Of a stretch of 64,000 bases of DNA, positions 38,831 to 49,519 are shown in pieces. How positions within the stretch are numbered: the stretch's first letter is position 1; each line of letters opens with the position of its first letter. Under the pieces are notes generated by a model. The model had not been told where the DNA came from, did not search any database, and saw nothing but the letters and a program-made list of their open reading frames with translations. The stretch covers positions 99,061,381 through 99,125,380 of the forward strand of contig JALJCS010000001.1 in NCBI GenBank assembly GCA_023055355.1. Direction: 5' to 3'. This DNA is from Agelaius tricolor. Its lineage: Eukaryota > Chordata > Aves > Passeriformes > Icteridae. The translations under genes were made by a program, and so were the position numbers.

Positions 38831-40264
38831 ACTTTTAGCACCATCATTTAAATGCATTGCAACTTTATGAGTTTAAGATTGGCCAACAGAACAAAAATAT
38901 GTTGGAAGTTCCCAAAAATATAGTAAGCTTCTTCAGGAAGGGTAAGGATAATTTTTGAAACTGCATCTTAAGGAAAACCTACATTATTCTCTGTTCTCTT
39001 TGATGAACCCATAGCAAAAGAATATAATGCAAACAAACAACCAAATCAAAAATTAGGAGGACTGAAAAAGAATAGAACTTAAACTATGCATCTTTATTTT
39101 ATGGAGAAATGTAAATAAAATATATTTTAAATGTTATGGGGTTTTAAACAAAACAAACAAAAAAACAACAGAAACCCCCCAAAACCCTAGAACTCCAAAA
39201 ACTAAAATCAATAGCATAGACTGGATTTAATAGAAGAAATCAGAGTTTTAGAAACTATAGATTAGAGAAGTGATTTGTTAAAATACATTGTTAGAGTATT
39301 CTTGAAGATCTGTTTAGCAGTAATTTTTTTATATAGAGGAAGTTGACAACTGAATTAGAAATTACCACAATGAAATAAACCTATATTTTCACCAATTAAG
39401 ACAAAAGTTCTGGTTCCTGTATATCATGGTTTTCTGATACTGGAGAAGATCTACTAAGTCCCTTTTAATTTTCCATTTCTTTCCTCAGCTGCAATTAGTA
39501 TTTGAAAAAATACTTTTTCTCTGTATAAGGCTCTCCTTTTTGCTGCAATGGACTCTTTTGTTATTGTTACCAGTAAAGAAGAGATATGTCAATAAACAGT
39601 CAGAATAAAATAAATAAGAGATTACTTCACCTCAGACAATTATTTAGTGGTGCTTTTCACTCCAGATATGCCAAACACCCAGATTTGTCTGTCACACATG
39701 TTGTTTTGGCCTTTCTAAATACATTGTTTTACTACCCAGATGAGAATTAAACAATTACAGATTCACATGAGTGTTCCTTTGGAATTTGTACTGCTTCAGC
39801 TCTTGGTTATCTTTCAAATCCCTAGTAATACACATATCTGCCTGACAGCTTACAGAATTCTTTTGGGATACACAGAGAAAAGCAGGAACGGATGATGAGG
39901 ATTCAATCAACACAGATGCATTAGGATCAGACAGAATACCAGAACATTCTAAGGTCTACCCAAGAATTTTCAAGTATTGGCATATAGTGATCTCAACAAT
40001 TGACTTTGGAAGGGTCTTTCAGATCTTACCCTATTAATCAAATAGAAATTGCAGGGGATTACAAAAGAGAGACAGAAAAGATTTATAGACTGGCAATTCA
40101 GATTTTTGCCTACTAGGATATTTTCTAACTCCATGCAAAATCTACCCTTAAAGTCTCCATAAGAGACATCACTATCTCCCCACTGCCAAGTGTTCCCAAG
40201 TGTACAAATTTTCTTTTCCTTTTTATCTGTTATTCCACTATTCTACAAAATGATCAGTCCCTAT
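38831..40264. other. Unique AT-rich noncoding sequence
   Basis: No gene or clear repeat. A short A/C-rich tract lies at about 39,140-39,190. Confidence 0.6.
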
Positions 40265-40400
40265 ACATCATAACAGCCTTCAAATATTTGTAGAATGTCA
40301 TGACCTACTTTTTCATCATCTACCTGTTAAAATTAGTTCTTTTAATCTTTACACAGAAGTCCATATATTTCTCCTGTTCTTTCTAGTTACTTTCTAAGAC
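40265..40400 (-). mobile_element. Possible very old CR1-type fragment
   Basis: The block CAGCCTTCAAATATTTGTAG followed by a GTCATGACC-like word and a later TTCTTTTAATCTTT resembles an ancient CR1/L3-type C-terminal region in minus orientation. The match is patchy and rests on a few words in the right order. Confidence 0.45.
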
Positions 40401-40498
40401 ATAGTACATTAGGCTAGAAGAAGATTTTACCATTTTCCCATTTCTTACTCTAGGCTAATAATATTCATAGCTATCATACTAACAAGTGTTCAAACTTA

Positions 40499-41552
40499 TA
40501 GAAACATAGAATCATTTAGGTCAGAAAAGACCTTCAAGATCGAAGAAGTTCAACCATTAACCCAGCAGCATCACGTCCACCAATAAACTACAACACTAAA
40601 GGCCATGTGTACAAGTCTTTTAAATACCTTCAGGGATGGTGACTCAACCACTTCCTTGGGAAGCCTGTTCCAATGTTTGACAACCCTTTCAGTGAAGAAA
40701 TTTTTCCTAATATCCAAAATCCTGGCACAACTTGAAGCCATTACCTCCTGTCCTGTTGCTTGTTACTTGCGAGTCAAGACTGATCCCCAGCTCACTACAA
40801 CCTCCTCTCAGGTTATCTGTAGGAGAGAGTGATAAGGTCTTCTCTGAGATGCCTTTTCTCCAGGCTAAACAACCCCAGCTTCCTCAGCCCCTCCTCATAG
40901 AACTCCTCTCTAGACCCTTCACCAGCATTGTTGCCTTTCTCTGAACACACTCCAGAGCCTCAATGTCCTTCTGTTAGTGAGGGACCCAGAACTGAACACA
41001 AGATTTAAGGTGTAGCATCGCCAGTACCAAGTACAGAGGGACAGAAACTTTCCTAGTCCTGTTGGCCACACCTTTTTTGTTACAGGCTAGGATACCATTG
41101 GCCTTCTTGGTCACATGGACACATTCTGGATCATGTTCAGCAGACTGTTGCCCAGCACCACCAGCTCCTTTTCCACCAGGCAGCTTTCCAGACACTCTGT
41201 CCCCAGCCTGAACCACTGCAGGGCATTGTTGTGACCAAGTGCTGGACCTGGCACTTGGCCTTGTTCAACCTCATTTTGTTGGCCTTGGCCCATCAATCCA
41301 GTGTGTCCAGGAGCCTTCCTGCCCTCCAGAAGATCAATGCCCCCACCCACTTTGGTGTCTTCAGCAAGCTGCCTGTCATTGACCACTTTCCCTTGGATAA
41401 TGGGGGCTTTATTCTGCTCTCTGTCCCTCTCTTCTAACTCAATGCGATCAACACCCGGAGAACAACTGCTCTTACTATTAAAGACTGGTGCAAAGAAGAC
41501 AATAAGTACTTCAGCCTTTTCTTCATCCTTTGTCACTATGTTTCCGTGTTAC
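40499..41552 (-). mobile_element. CR1 LINE copy with internal RT deletion
   Basis: This is the longest CR1 here, about 1,050 bp on the minus strand. Its 3' tail starts at 40,499 (ACATAGAATCATTTAGG). The 141-codon minus frame (41,111-41,536) begins with the linker ahead of the reverse transcriptase (MTKDEEKAEV). At about residue 54 (near 41,370) it jumps to the region just after the catalytic FADD box, seen here as AEDTKVGG. Most of the fingers and palm domain is therefore missing. A frameshift then moves the C-terminal part to another minus frame (40,974-41,216). Reverse transcriptase activity is not possible. Confidence 0.88.
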
Positions 41553-43458
41553 ATATTTAGGTATTGGACTAGAGAAAGATTCATTACAGAAATTCTTGGA
41601 GTCTAGTAATAAAAGGATATATTGTAGTATAAATCAGCTAAAAGTAGTTCCAACTGAGCCACTACAAAAAAAAAGACTACTAAAAAATCTGAAAGAGAAA
41701 AAAGTAAGTTAAAGCAACAGAATTTAAAAGAAAAATTAAATCTCGGGGGGGGGAAATCACTTTGTATTCGGAGAGTTAACAGAGAACTTATTTTTAACAT
41801 AAAACCTTATTTTAATGTTAAGCTTGTAAAAATTAGCCCTCCCGAAAACATCCACACACAAACATCCACACACATACAAAAAAATTCTTCTACTAGTAAT
41901 TTGAAATTGCTGAACAATTCTTCATGAAAATATTTGGAAAGACAGAGCTATGCAGAAAAAAAACAACCAAAAAACCAAAAAACCCAAACAACAGAACCCA
42001 ATGCAATTTGCTGCAGTAAAATATTAAAATAAAAAAACAAAGTTTTAAAACCCAGAAACCATTGCAGGAACTGAATTTCTCTGTCTAGGAATATGAGGCA
42101 AAAATTCCATAAACATAGTAGCATTCAATGAGAGAGGAAAAGACTCACAAAAATTTCCAATTCACATAGTGTATTTCATAATATGTTTGGTTCCAATAGA
42201 AAAATGAAAACAAAGCTGTAATTTTTTATGCGTTCTCAAACATCCATATCCCCATTTTACTAGCTCATCTTCTGTCATTCTTTACAGTCTCATCTAACCT
42301 AGTCTATGTAAAGGTGATTGTTTTAATTCCATAATCAAATGTCCACTATTCATTCATTTTGACTTGTCTTTCTTTCTATATAAATTTTGATTTTTGCACT
42401 CAGGTTTGGAAAATAATTTCTTAACTATTATAATTCAATAACATATCAACAAAATGTTTGGGGAAAGTAGAGCATTACTTAACATATCACACCAAAAAGA
42501 ACAGGCAGGATGAAAGGCAGAAAAATCTTTCTATCTTATGATGTTAGTTTTTTTAGCTCCAAGAAATTTAGATTTGTATAAAAGGTGTCCTTACAATTTT
42601 CTCAGTACTAGCTTTACAAAACCCCATACTATACAGAGATATATGACCTGCTGCAAAGCTTTCCTTAATGCCAAAGATTCATGCTTTCTTAAAGATGAGA
42701 ATATTTTAACGCAGTGAGTAGTTTCTTTGTACTTTGACTTAAATTCCGTAGTTTAGTTTTCTATATTTAATACAAAAGAAATATTTAAATTCATTTCAGT
42801 TCCACAGGAAGAAAATCAAAATGTATCATTAAAAAAAAGAACTTGTATCAATATGAAAATGTGACCAGACACTGATTTTCAGGCAATTTAAAATATGTTT
42901 TCCAAGCATAGTAAGTATTCTGCTCATGGACACCTGCATGAATAAAGGGAGAAATCATTCTGGATTGTTAGAGTGTCCCAGAGGAATCCTACAGGATTTT
43001 TGTCTATCAGTGAAGGAACAGGGTCAGAGCCAAGGTTCTCCTTACTGCTTTTAAGTGTTCTTCCATTTTCCCTCACCTTAATTCTCTGTAACCTCACCAT
43101 CCTACAGCTGTTGTTCTTTATATATTTTTCTTTTTGAAAGAACTAGTGGGACAGGGAAGATTAGTTGCAAAAACAGATGAATAGAAATATATCCATTTTA
43201 TGGTTTTGCTAATGTGTACAGAGAATTTCTTATAGCTTCAGAAAATTGTACTTGTACCATTTCAGTCTGAGACTAGTAATCTGATTTGATAAGAAGGAAA
43301 TTGAATCAACTTCCTCCATTATTGGTATTATTAAAATCCTCTTGCTATTCTCCAAAAGAATCACTTCATTATGCTGAAAGTAACATATCTTTATTTTGAG
43401 TAATACTGACTAGAGAGAAGGATTTTTCTTTTAAAAAATTCTCCATAGGAACTAATAA
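41553..43458. other. Unique AT-rich noncoding sequence
   Basis: No gene seen. A run of nine G lies near 41,745 and an A/C-rich tract near 41,955-42,000. Confidence 0.6.
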
Positions 43459-44432
43459 TAGAATCATTGAATCATAGAATTGCCTGGGTTGGAAGGGACC
43501 TAGTTACGCCTCCCTGTCAGGGGCAGGGATACCTCCCACTAGATCAGCTTCCTCAAGAGCTCCATCCAACCTGGACTTGAACATTTCCAAGGATGGAACA
43601 TCCACAACTTCTCTGGGCAACCTGTCCCATTCCTCACTAGCCTTACAGAAAAGAACTTTTTAATATCTAATCTAAACCTATTCTCTTTCAATTTGAATCC
43701 ATTCCCCCTTGTCCTGTCACAATATGCTCTTGTAAAAAGTCCCTTTCCATCTTTGTAGGTTTTCTTATAGGACTGGAAGGCTGAAATTTAGTCATCCCAA
43801 AGTCTTCTCTTTTCCAAGCTGAACAAACATAATTCTATCAACCTTTCCTCATAAGAAAAGTAATAAACTCCATCCCTTTTACCGTTTTGCTGGGCCTCCT
43901 CTGGATTTGAAAGTCCAGGCCTGTGTGCTGGGGACCCCAGAACTGGATGCAGCTCTGAAGGTGGGGTCTCACAAGGGCAGGGCAGAGGGGCAGAATCCCC
44001 TCCCTCACTCTGCTGACCATGCTGCTTTGGTGCAGCCCAGGATAAAGTTGGCTTTTGGGGGCACAAGGACACGTTGCCAGGTCATGTCCAGCCACTCATC
44101 CATCAGTACTCCCAAGTTCTTCTTGGCAGGGCTGCTCTGGATCTTCTCATACCCCAGCATCTATTGATACCATTCTCTGATCCAAGTGCAGCACCTTGCA
44201 CTTGGTGGTGTTAAACCTCATGAAATTACCATGGGACCACTTCTGGAGCTTGTCCAGGTCCCTCTGGATGACGTTCCACCCTTGGTTGTGCCAAATGCAC
44301 CACTCATCTTGGAGTCATTGCATATTTGCTGAGGGAGCACTTGATCCCTTCATATTATGTCATTAATGAGGATGCTAAATAACTGTTCCGTCATGACACA
44401 AATCCCTGAGGGGCACCAATTGTCACTGATAT
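43459..44432 (-). mobile_element. CR1 LINE fragment, nearly 1 kb
   Basis: A minus-strand CR1 with a well preserved 3' end: the tail GAATCATTGAATCATAGAATT, then GGGTTGGAAGGGACC, CATCCACAACTTCTCTGGGC and TTCCCCCTTGTCCTGTCAC. It continues through the C-terminal reverse transcriptase region to a GAGGGGCACCA block at 44,410. The coding part is broken: LFSLEKRRL is readable in one minus frame (43,788-44,072), while the surrounding homology falls in other frames. The 5' side is truncated. Confidence 0.93.
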
Positions 44433-47290
44433 ACATTTATGAACGATGTGGGAAAGAACTATGTGGGAGAGAATATATATGCCCTTTCAATATTTATAAT
44501 ATCTTCCATTGTGTTTTCAACATTTCTTTTCTGTTTGCTGCCACATGCCATATGCAGACAAGAGTCAGACAAGTTACCTGTAACACAGGCCTCATGCCCT
44601 TCCAGTAGAAAAGGCTGAAGGCTGGCTTTCTAAGGACTGGCATTACTGACCATTTGAAACTTACAACCAAGAAATCTTTTGAAATTTACTTATTGCCTAT
44701 TCCTTCTTAGACACTTTTCACTTTTCAGACCCCACAGGGGAGAGGCAGAAAGAAGGAGATGGGTGAGTTAGTGCACAAAGTATAAAAGAATTGGGGAAAG
44801 GAAGAAGCATTGGCTACAAGGAAGAATAATGGTGATATTCCTGTACATGAAATGGTGTCTATGATCTCACATAAGAAAAAAACAATATGGGAAAGGGAAC
44901 GAATGAGGTGATTAAATGAGGGGCATTCTCTCACACAAAATCAAGTATGTGCTGTTTATCTGTGTCTAGGTTTTGGAGTGTAACCATGCTTCATTTTTGT
45001 TTGTTACCCACCAGTAATAGAAAATTACATTTTGAAACTATTTAGTTTTTAGTAGACATCCACCTGTTAATTAGTTACTATAAAACAATACAAGTCAGAG
45101 GACAAATGCTAATATATAAACTCAGGAAGATGAAGTTTTTATGGTTTTTAGGACTAAATTTTTCTTTTGAAAGGCAGATTTTGCTAAAAATAAATGGTAT
45201 CATTTTCATAAGAATATCAAATAAGGCCAAATATTCATTCAGATTTTCAGGGGGCAATGAAATAACAATATATTCCTATAAATGATACTGGGTTTGGCCT
45301 GAAATTATAGGAAAATGAATGAATTATTATATTTACAAATTGAACTAAGTTCCTACTTTAACAGAGAGGTCATTTATGCCTATAGGGATGTAGAAAAATT
45401 GTTCAGATGTATAATTTGGTGTGTAACATTGTCGTCAAACTCCATGTATAACACCTATTTTTTCACAATATCAAAAATTCCATTTCCTGGCTCTCTAAAT
45501 AATCTAAAGCATTTATAAAGATACTTTAAAATATGGTCCTGGAAGAGCTTGGCCAAAATATGACCCAATAATAACTTTTAAATCACTGCAATTCACAGGG
45601 CTGGAAATAGAAACTTCGGGCTGAGTCATAGTCCATATTCTGCTCTTCCCAATCACTGTAATAAAGTTCAAAGTCACATTGCTTCTATGTATTTTAATCA
45701 TATCAAGCCTGAAGACTGAATGCTTTTTTTCTTAAGGAAAATAGAAAACATTTTGTAAATATTTTAAAAAATTTAATAGAAGAAATTAGTCAAAAGAATA
45801 TTTAATGTTTCAAAACATGCTCTAAAATTGTTAACAGATTGACTATTGACCTAATTTTTAACCAAAGAAATCTTTAAAAGAAAACAATATGGTAAAAAGT
45901 GTTCAGCAATCTGTGATATTTTTTGCTTTCTAAACACTTATAAGAACAATTTATGGAGAACTGAGAGTATAAAGCTGTTAGCTTTATATGTTAACATGCA
46001 TCTTTTTTGAGTGATTTCTTTATTAAAAAACAACATACAAGGTAGATCTATCTTTTAAAAAATGCATGCATTTAAAAAATCCCAAACATCTATGAGTTAT
46101 GAGGGGTTTTACATTTTGTTTCGGATTTTATTTATATAGATTTATATATATGTTTTGTTTTTTTTGAAATATTCAAATGAGTTAGCAGCATACAATCTGG
46201 ATAGATAATAAACATATTTTTAGAATTTAGTGGAAGATTAAGCAAAAAATGTTTAAATCTTAATTGAAATCTGCCACATTCCCATAGCTAATGATGAAGT
46301 ACATTATCAAAGAGATATCTGAAAGATACTTTATTTAACACATATATAAGTGTATGCATACAAATAAACATAAATATATGTTTGAACATACATATATCTA
46401 TGTATGTTTTTGAAGTGAATTAAATTGTATTTTCTGTTTTATTTTTTTGTTCAAAGGCTCCACAAACATATTTCCTTTACTGTCAATCACGTTAACATAT
46501 TCAATAAGAGGAAACTTACAGCTGGACATTTAAAGGTCTTACAGACTCAAACTGAAGAAAAACCATTTTTGTAATAGGGGTCTGCATTATTTTTCTGTTT
46601 ACATCATGTGTCATTTAACTATCAAACCTGCCAGATGTTCTGATGGAAATGTCACCTATGCTGTAATTTTAGGAGGTCTTCCAGTGTGGTTTTTGCTGAT
46701 ATTATATAAACAAAAAAATTATTTAAGAAGGAAATGTAAAAGTTTTTGACAAGATATGGTCATTTAGCTGGGCAAGCCCTTACCCTTTACATTTACTTTA
46801 TCTCCTATTCCTGTTTTGTCATAAAGAGCTGAAATTCTCATTAGACTTTGCAAAGCATTTGGCTTGATATTGAAGCATAAAAATTTGCCCTTTTATGAAG
46901 TCTGAAATTTCCCATTAAATTTATGTTTTATAAATGTAAAGATGTGTGTGAAAATATTATAGTCAATACCAAAGACACCTTTTTCCTTCACTGATCACAT
47001 TTTTTCCTCATTTTATTCTTCTTGTCTTTCTTGGATAACTTGAGATAATCATGCTTGTGAATACCCTTTTTTTGAAACTATGTAGCTATGCTTACAGCAC
47101 CTTTAATGGGATACTGGAGAAATTTTGACTTATAGAAGTTGTTTAAGTCAAGATTAGTTGGTGAACTCAAGACTAAAAATATTGTCATTATCAAGGAAAA
47201 AGCCATATCAAGATGGTGGAAATAATTACTTTACATGGTAGTAATCAGTGTTAAGCACTCATAGGTGTAATCCACTTTTGGAGCATTCAT
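44433..47290. other. Unique AT-rich noncoding sequence
   Basis: No gene recognised. A perfect 14-bp palindrome AAATGCATGCATTT lies at 46,060-46,073. The stretch 46,340-46,410 is rich in CATATA and TATGTA words. Confidence 0.6.
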
Positions 47291-47628
47291 AGAAGACCTT
47301 ACTGTGGTATATCAATACTTAAAGGGGGCTCTAAAGGTAGAGATTTAACTAAAGCCTGCAGTGATAGGACAAGGGGAATGGTTTTTAACAAAGAGAGAAT
47401 AGGTTTAGATTAGATATAAGGAAGAAATTTTTTATGAGGTGGATAGTGAGACACTGTAACAGGTTGCCCAGAGAAGTTGTGCATACCCCATTCCTGGAAG
47501 TGTTCAAAGTCAGGTTAGACCATAGTGATCTAAGCGGAAGATATCCCTGTCCATGGCAGAGTTTAAAACTAGATGATCTTCAAGGTCTCTTCCAACCCAT
47601 ACTTTTGATGATTTTATGATTCTGATGA
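47291..47628 (+). mobile_element. CR1 LINE 3' end, plus strand
   Basis: This is the only clear CR1 in plus orientation apart from the inverted piece at 23.04 kb. It starts within the C-terminal reverse transcriptase region (AAGACCTTACTGTGG), contains CAATACTTAAAGGGGGCT, and the frame at 47,434-47,619 reads [19 protein letters not shown], a typical CR1 ORF2 C-terminus. It ends with GATTTTATGATTCTGATGA, the CR1 terminal short repeat. Confidence 0.9.
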
Positions 47629-49133
47629 GCTTCCTTGTTTCTAACAACTTGTTAGACTTGTATATTAAGACTTGTAAACTTGTATATTAAGACATACAAA
47701 TAGGTGGCTGGCTTTGCAGGATTCAGTCACTGAGACTTTCTCTATAGTGTTCACATACTTATCCCCAATATCCTGCTAGTTTGAGAATCTGATGTCTGTT
47801 TTCACTGCCTCAGGTTTTCCATGTGTTTTTGTGTAGCATCACTTTGTGGCTAGGCAAGACTCCCTGAGAGATGGGAACTTTCTCTATGGTGTTCACATAC
47901 ATATTTATCCCCAATATCCTACACAGTTTGAGAAAGAAATAAAAGAGATTGTTTCTGGTTTTGTGACAGCAGTTTCCATCCTCCTATCCCCCATCAGAGA
48001 CTTATGTCTAATAACATAAAAATTCCTTTTGCAATGGAAATTTTTGGGGGGGCAACAACTCAGGGACTTCTTCCAGCTAAGAAAAAGTAGGTAGCTGAAG
48101 CAGAATGGAACTGGCTTCTGTTATCAACCATGTACAGGGAAAACGCCCACTGAACTGTGCCAAAACCTTCAGTCATTGAAACTCAGTAAAATTAATTTTA
48201 TATCTGTTTTCCCTGCCTCGGCTTTTGCATGTGTTTTTGTGTAGCATCACTGTGTAGCAAGGGAAGTTTCCCTGAGAGATGAGAACTCCTGAATTTTCAT
48301 TAAGGTCTATTACTGCAGTTTTTCATTTTCTACAGTTAATCCTGATGCTTAAAGCAAGATTGAGTGGATGTAGGAATCTTTTTAGATTTAGTCCTGTGTT
48401 TGGAACTAGCATTTATGTGGCTTAAAATACTCCCTTTCATTCTTTGCCAGAAATTATTTTCATGTAGTCATACCTATTTTTTTTTTTTTCTGACAGATGC
48501 TACCTTGAATTTCTGTATAATTCTTCTGTATGCTACATCTGGAGCCCCTTTTCTTCATATACTCATTCAATGTGACTTCATTCAAAAACATTCTCTCTCC
48601 TGAATTCTTTACTATTAATATTGTTTCTTGGCTTCTAAACAGTGATGTCTTGCTGGGCCATCAGCGAGATTTAAGTGCTATAGTTTGCACATATCCTTGT
48701 AAATCATATTTCATATGGAGGAGAACTTAACCACACAGTCTCTTATTATATTCTGAGTGCAACTAAGGTGAAAAATGTGATTAATTTTGAGATAAAACAT
48801 TTCAAATTCACTTTCCAAACTCTTCTAAATCCAATTATAATATTTCCTCATCATTTTTACAAACTGATTTCACACCCACAGAAGTGCATTTCAAGGAGGT
48901 TTATTGATAATCCATATCACTCAGCAAGTCATGAATCATACAATTACTCTGTCCCTTCAGAAAGCAGGTACCTCCATACAGACTGAGCACTAGAACTGAT
49001 CCCCCTGTTGATGCCTTAAATCCTTGGACTATACTCAGGCATTGCATCAGCCAGGAATAGCTGTGCTCAGTTGAAAGCCTCACAGACAGTGTTAATAGCA
49101 ACAGAATGGGTAAGCTAAAATTTTCCAGACACA
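47629..49133. other. Noncoding sequence with local direct repeats
   Basis: No gene seen. A smaller direct repeat of ACTTGTATATTAAG lies at about 47,655-47,695. The larger repeated blocks at 47,737-48,290 are listed separately. Confidence 0.55.
47737..48290. repeat. Dispersed direct repeats (two interleaved blocks)
   Basis: Block A, beginning TTTCTCTATAGTGTTCACAT, occurs at 47,737-47,774 and again at 47,879-47,920 with a small insertion. Block B, containing ATGTGTTTTTGTGTAGCATC, occurs at 47,794-47,878 and at 48,202-48,288, about 408 bp apart and roughly 83% identical. The order is A, B, A', then a 280-bp gap, then B'. This looks like the decayed remains of a tandem segmental duplication. Confidence 0.85.
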
Positions 49134-49196
49134 TGTAATGCCTGGAGGGGATACCTAGAACAGAGGCTGGACAGAGTTAAAGGAATAAAGTAGGTG

Positions 49197-49202
49197 TTTA
49201 TT
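49197..49202 (-). terminator. LTR polyadenylation signal AATAAA
   Basis: AATAAA on the minus strand, downstream of the LTR TATA box, at the expected R/U5 position. Confidence 0.6.
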
Positions 49203-49312
49203 GAAAGGCCTTCAAAGGATACACCTTGGGCAGCACAAGAGCCTGGCTGGGGCTCTGCCCAAGACAGACCCAAGATGGACCCAGGATGGATGACCGGTTA
49301 CGAGCTTTCACA

Positions 49313-49320
49313 CTTTTATA
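49313..49320 (-). promoter_or_regulatory. LTR TATA box (TATAAAAG)
   Basis: A consensus TATA box on the minus strand inside the LTR at 49,134-49,519. Transcription would run toward lower coordinates. Confidence 0.6.
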
Positions 49321-49519
49321 GGTTTTGGTCCATTTACATATTGGGGTTAGTTGTCAATTACAGCTTCAGGTTATGCAGTTCCATCCTCCCAGATTGCTCT
49401 GCTCAATTCGCTGTTGTTTGTAATTTTTGGGCCTGAAGCTGCAATGGTGTCCTTGGTTCTCAGGCTGGAAAAGGATTTTGTCCAACTAAACTATGAAGAG
49501 AACTTGCAAACCCTTTACA

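Larger units (their letters stand above)
49134..49519 (-). mobile_element. ERV solo LTR, minus strand
   Basis: Read on the minus strand this runs from TGTAAAGGGTTTGC to CAGGCATTACA, with TG...CA ends and a length of 386 bp. It has a TATAAAAG box at 49,313-49,320 and AATAAA at 49,197-49,202, in LTR order about 110 bp apart. The sequence matches an LTR family I recognise from songbird genomes. I see no matching target duplication next to the proposed ends, so the ends may be slightly off or the flank altered. No internal viral sequence is attached. Confidence 0.75.
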
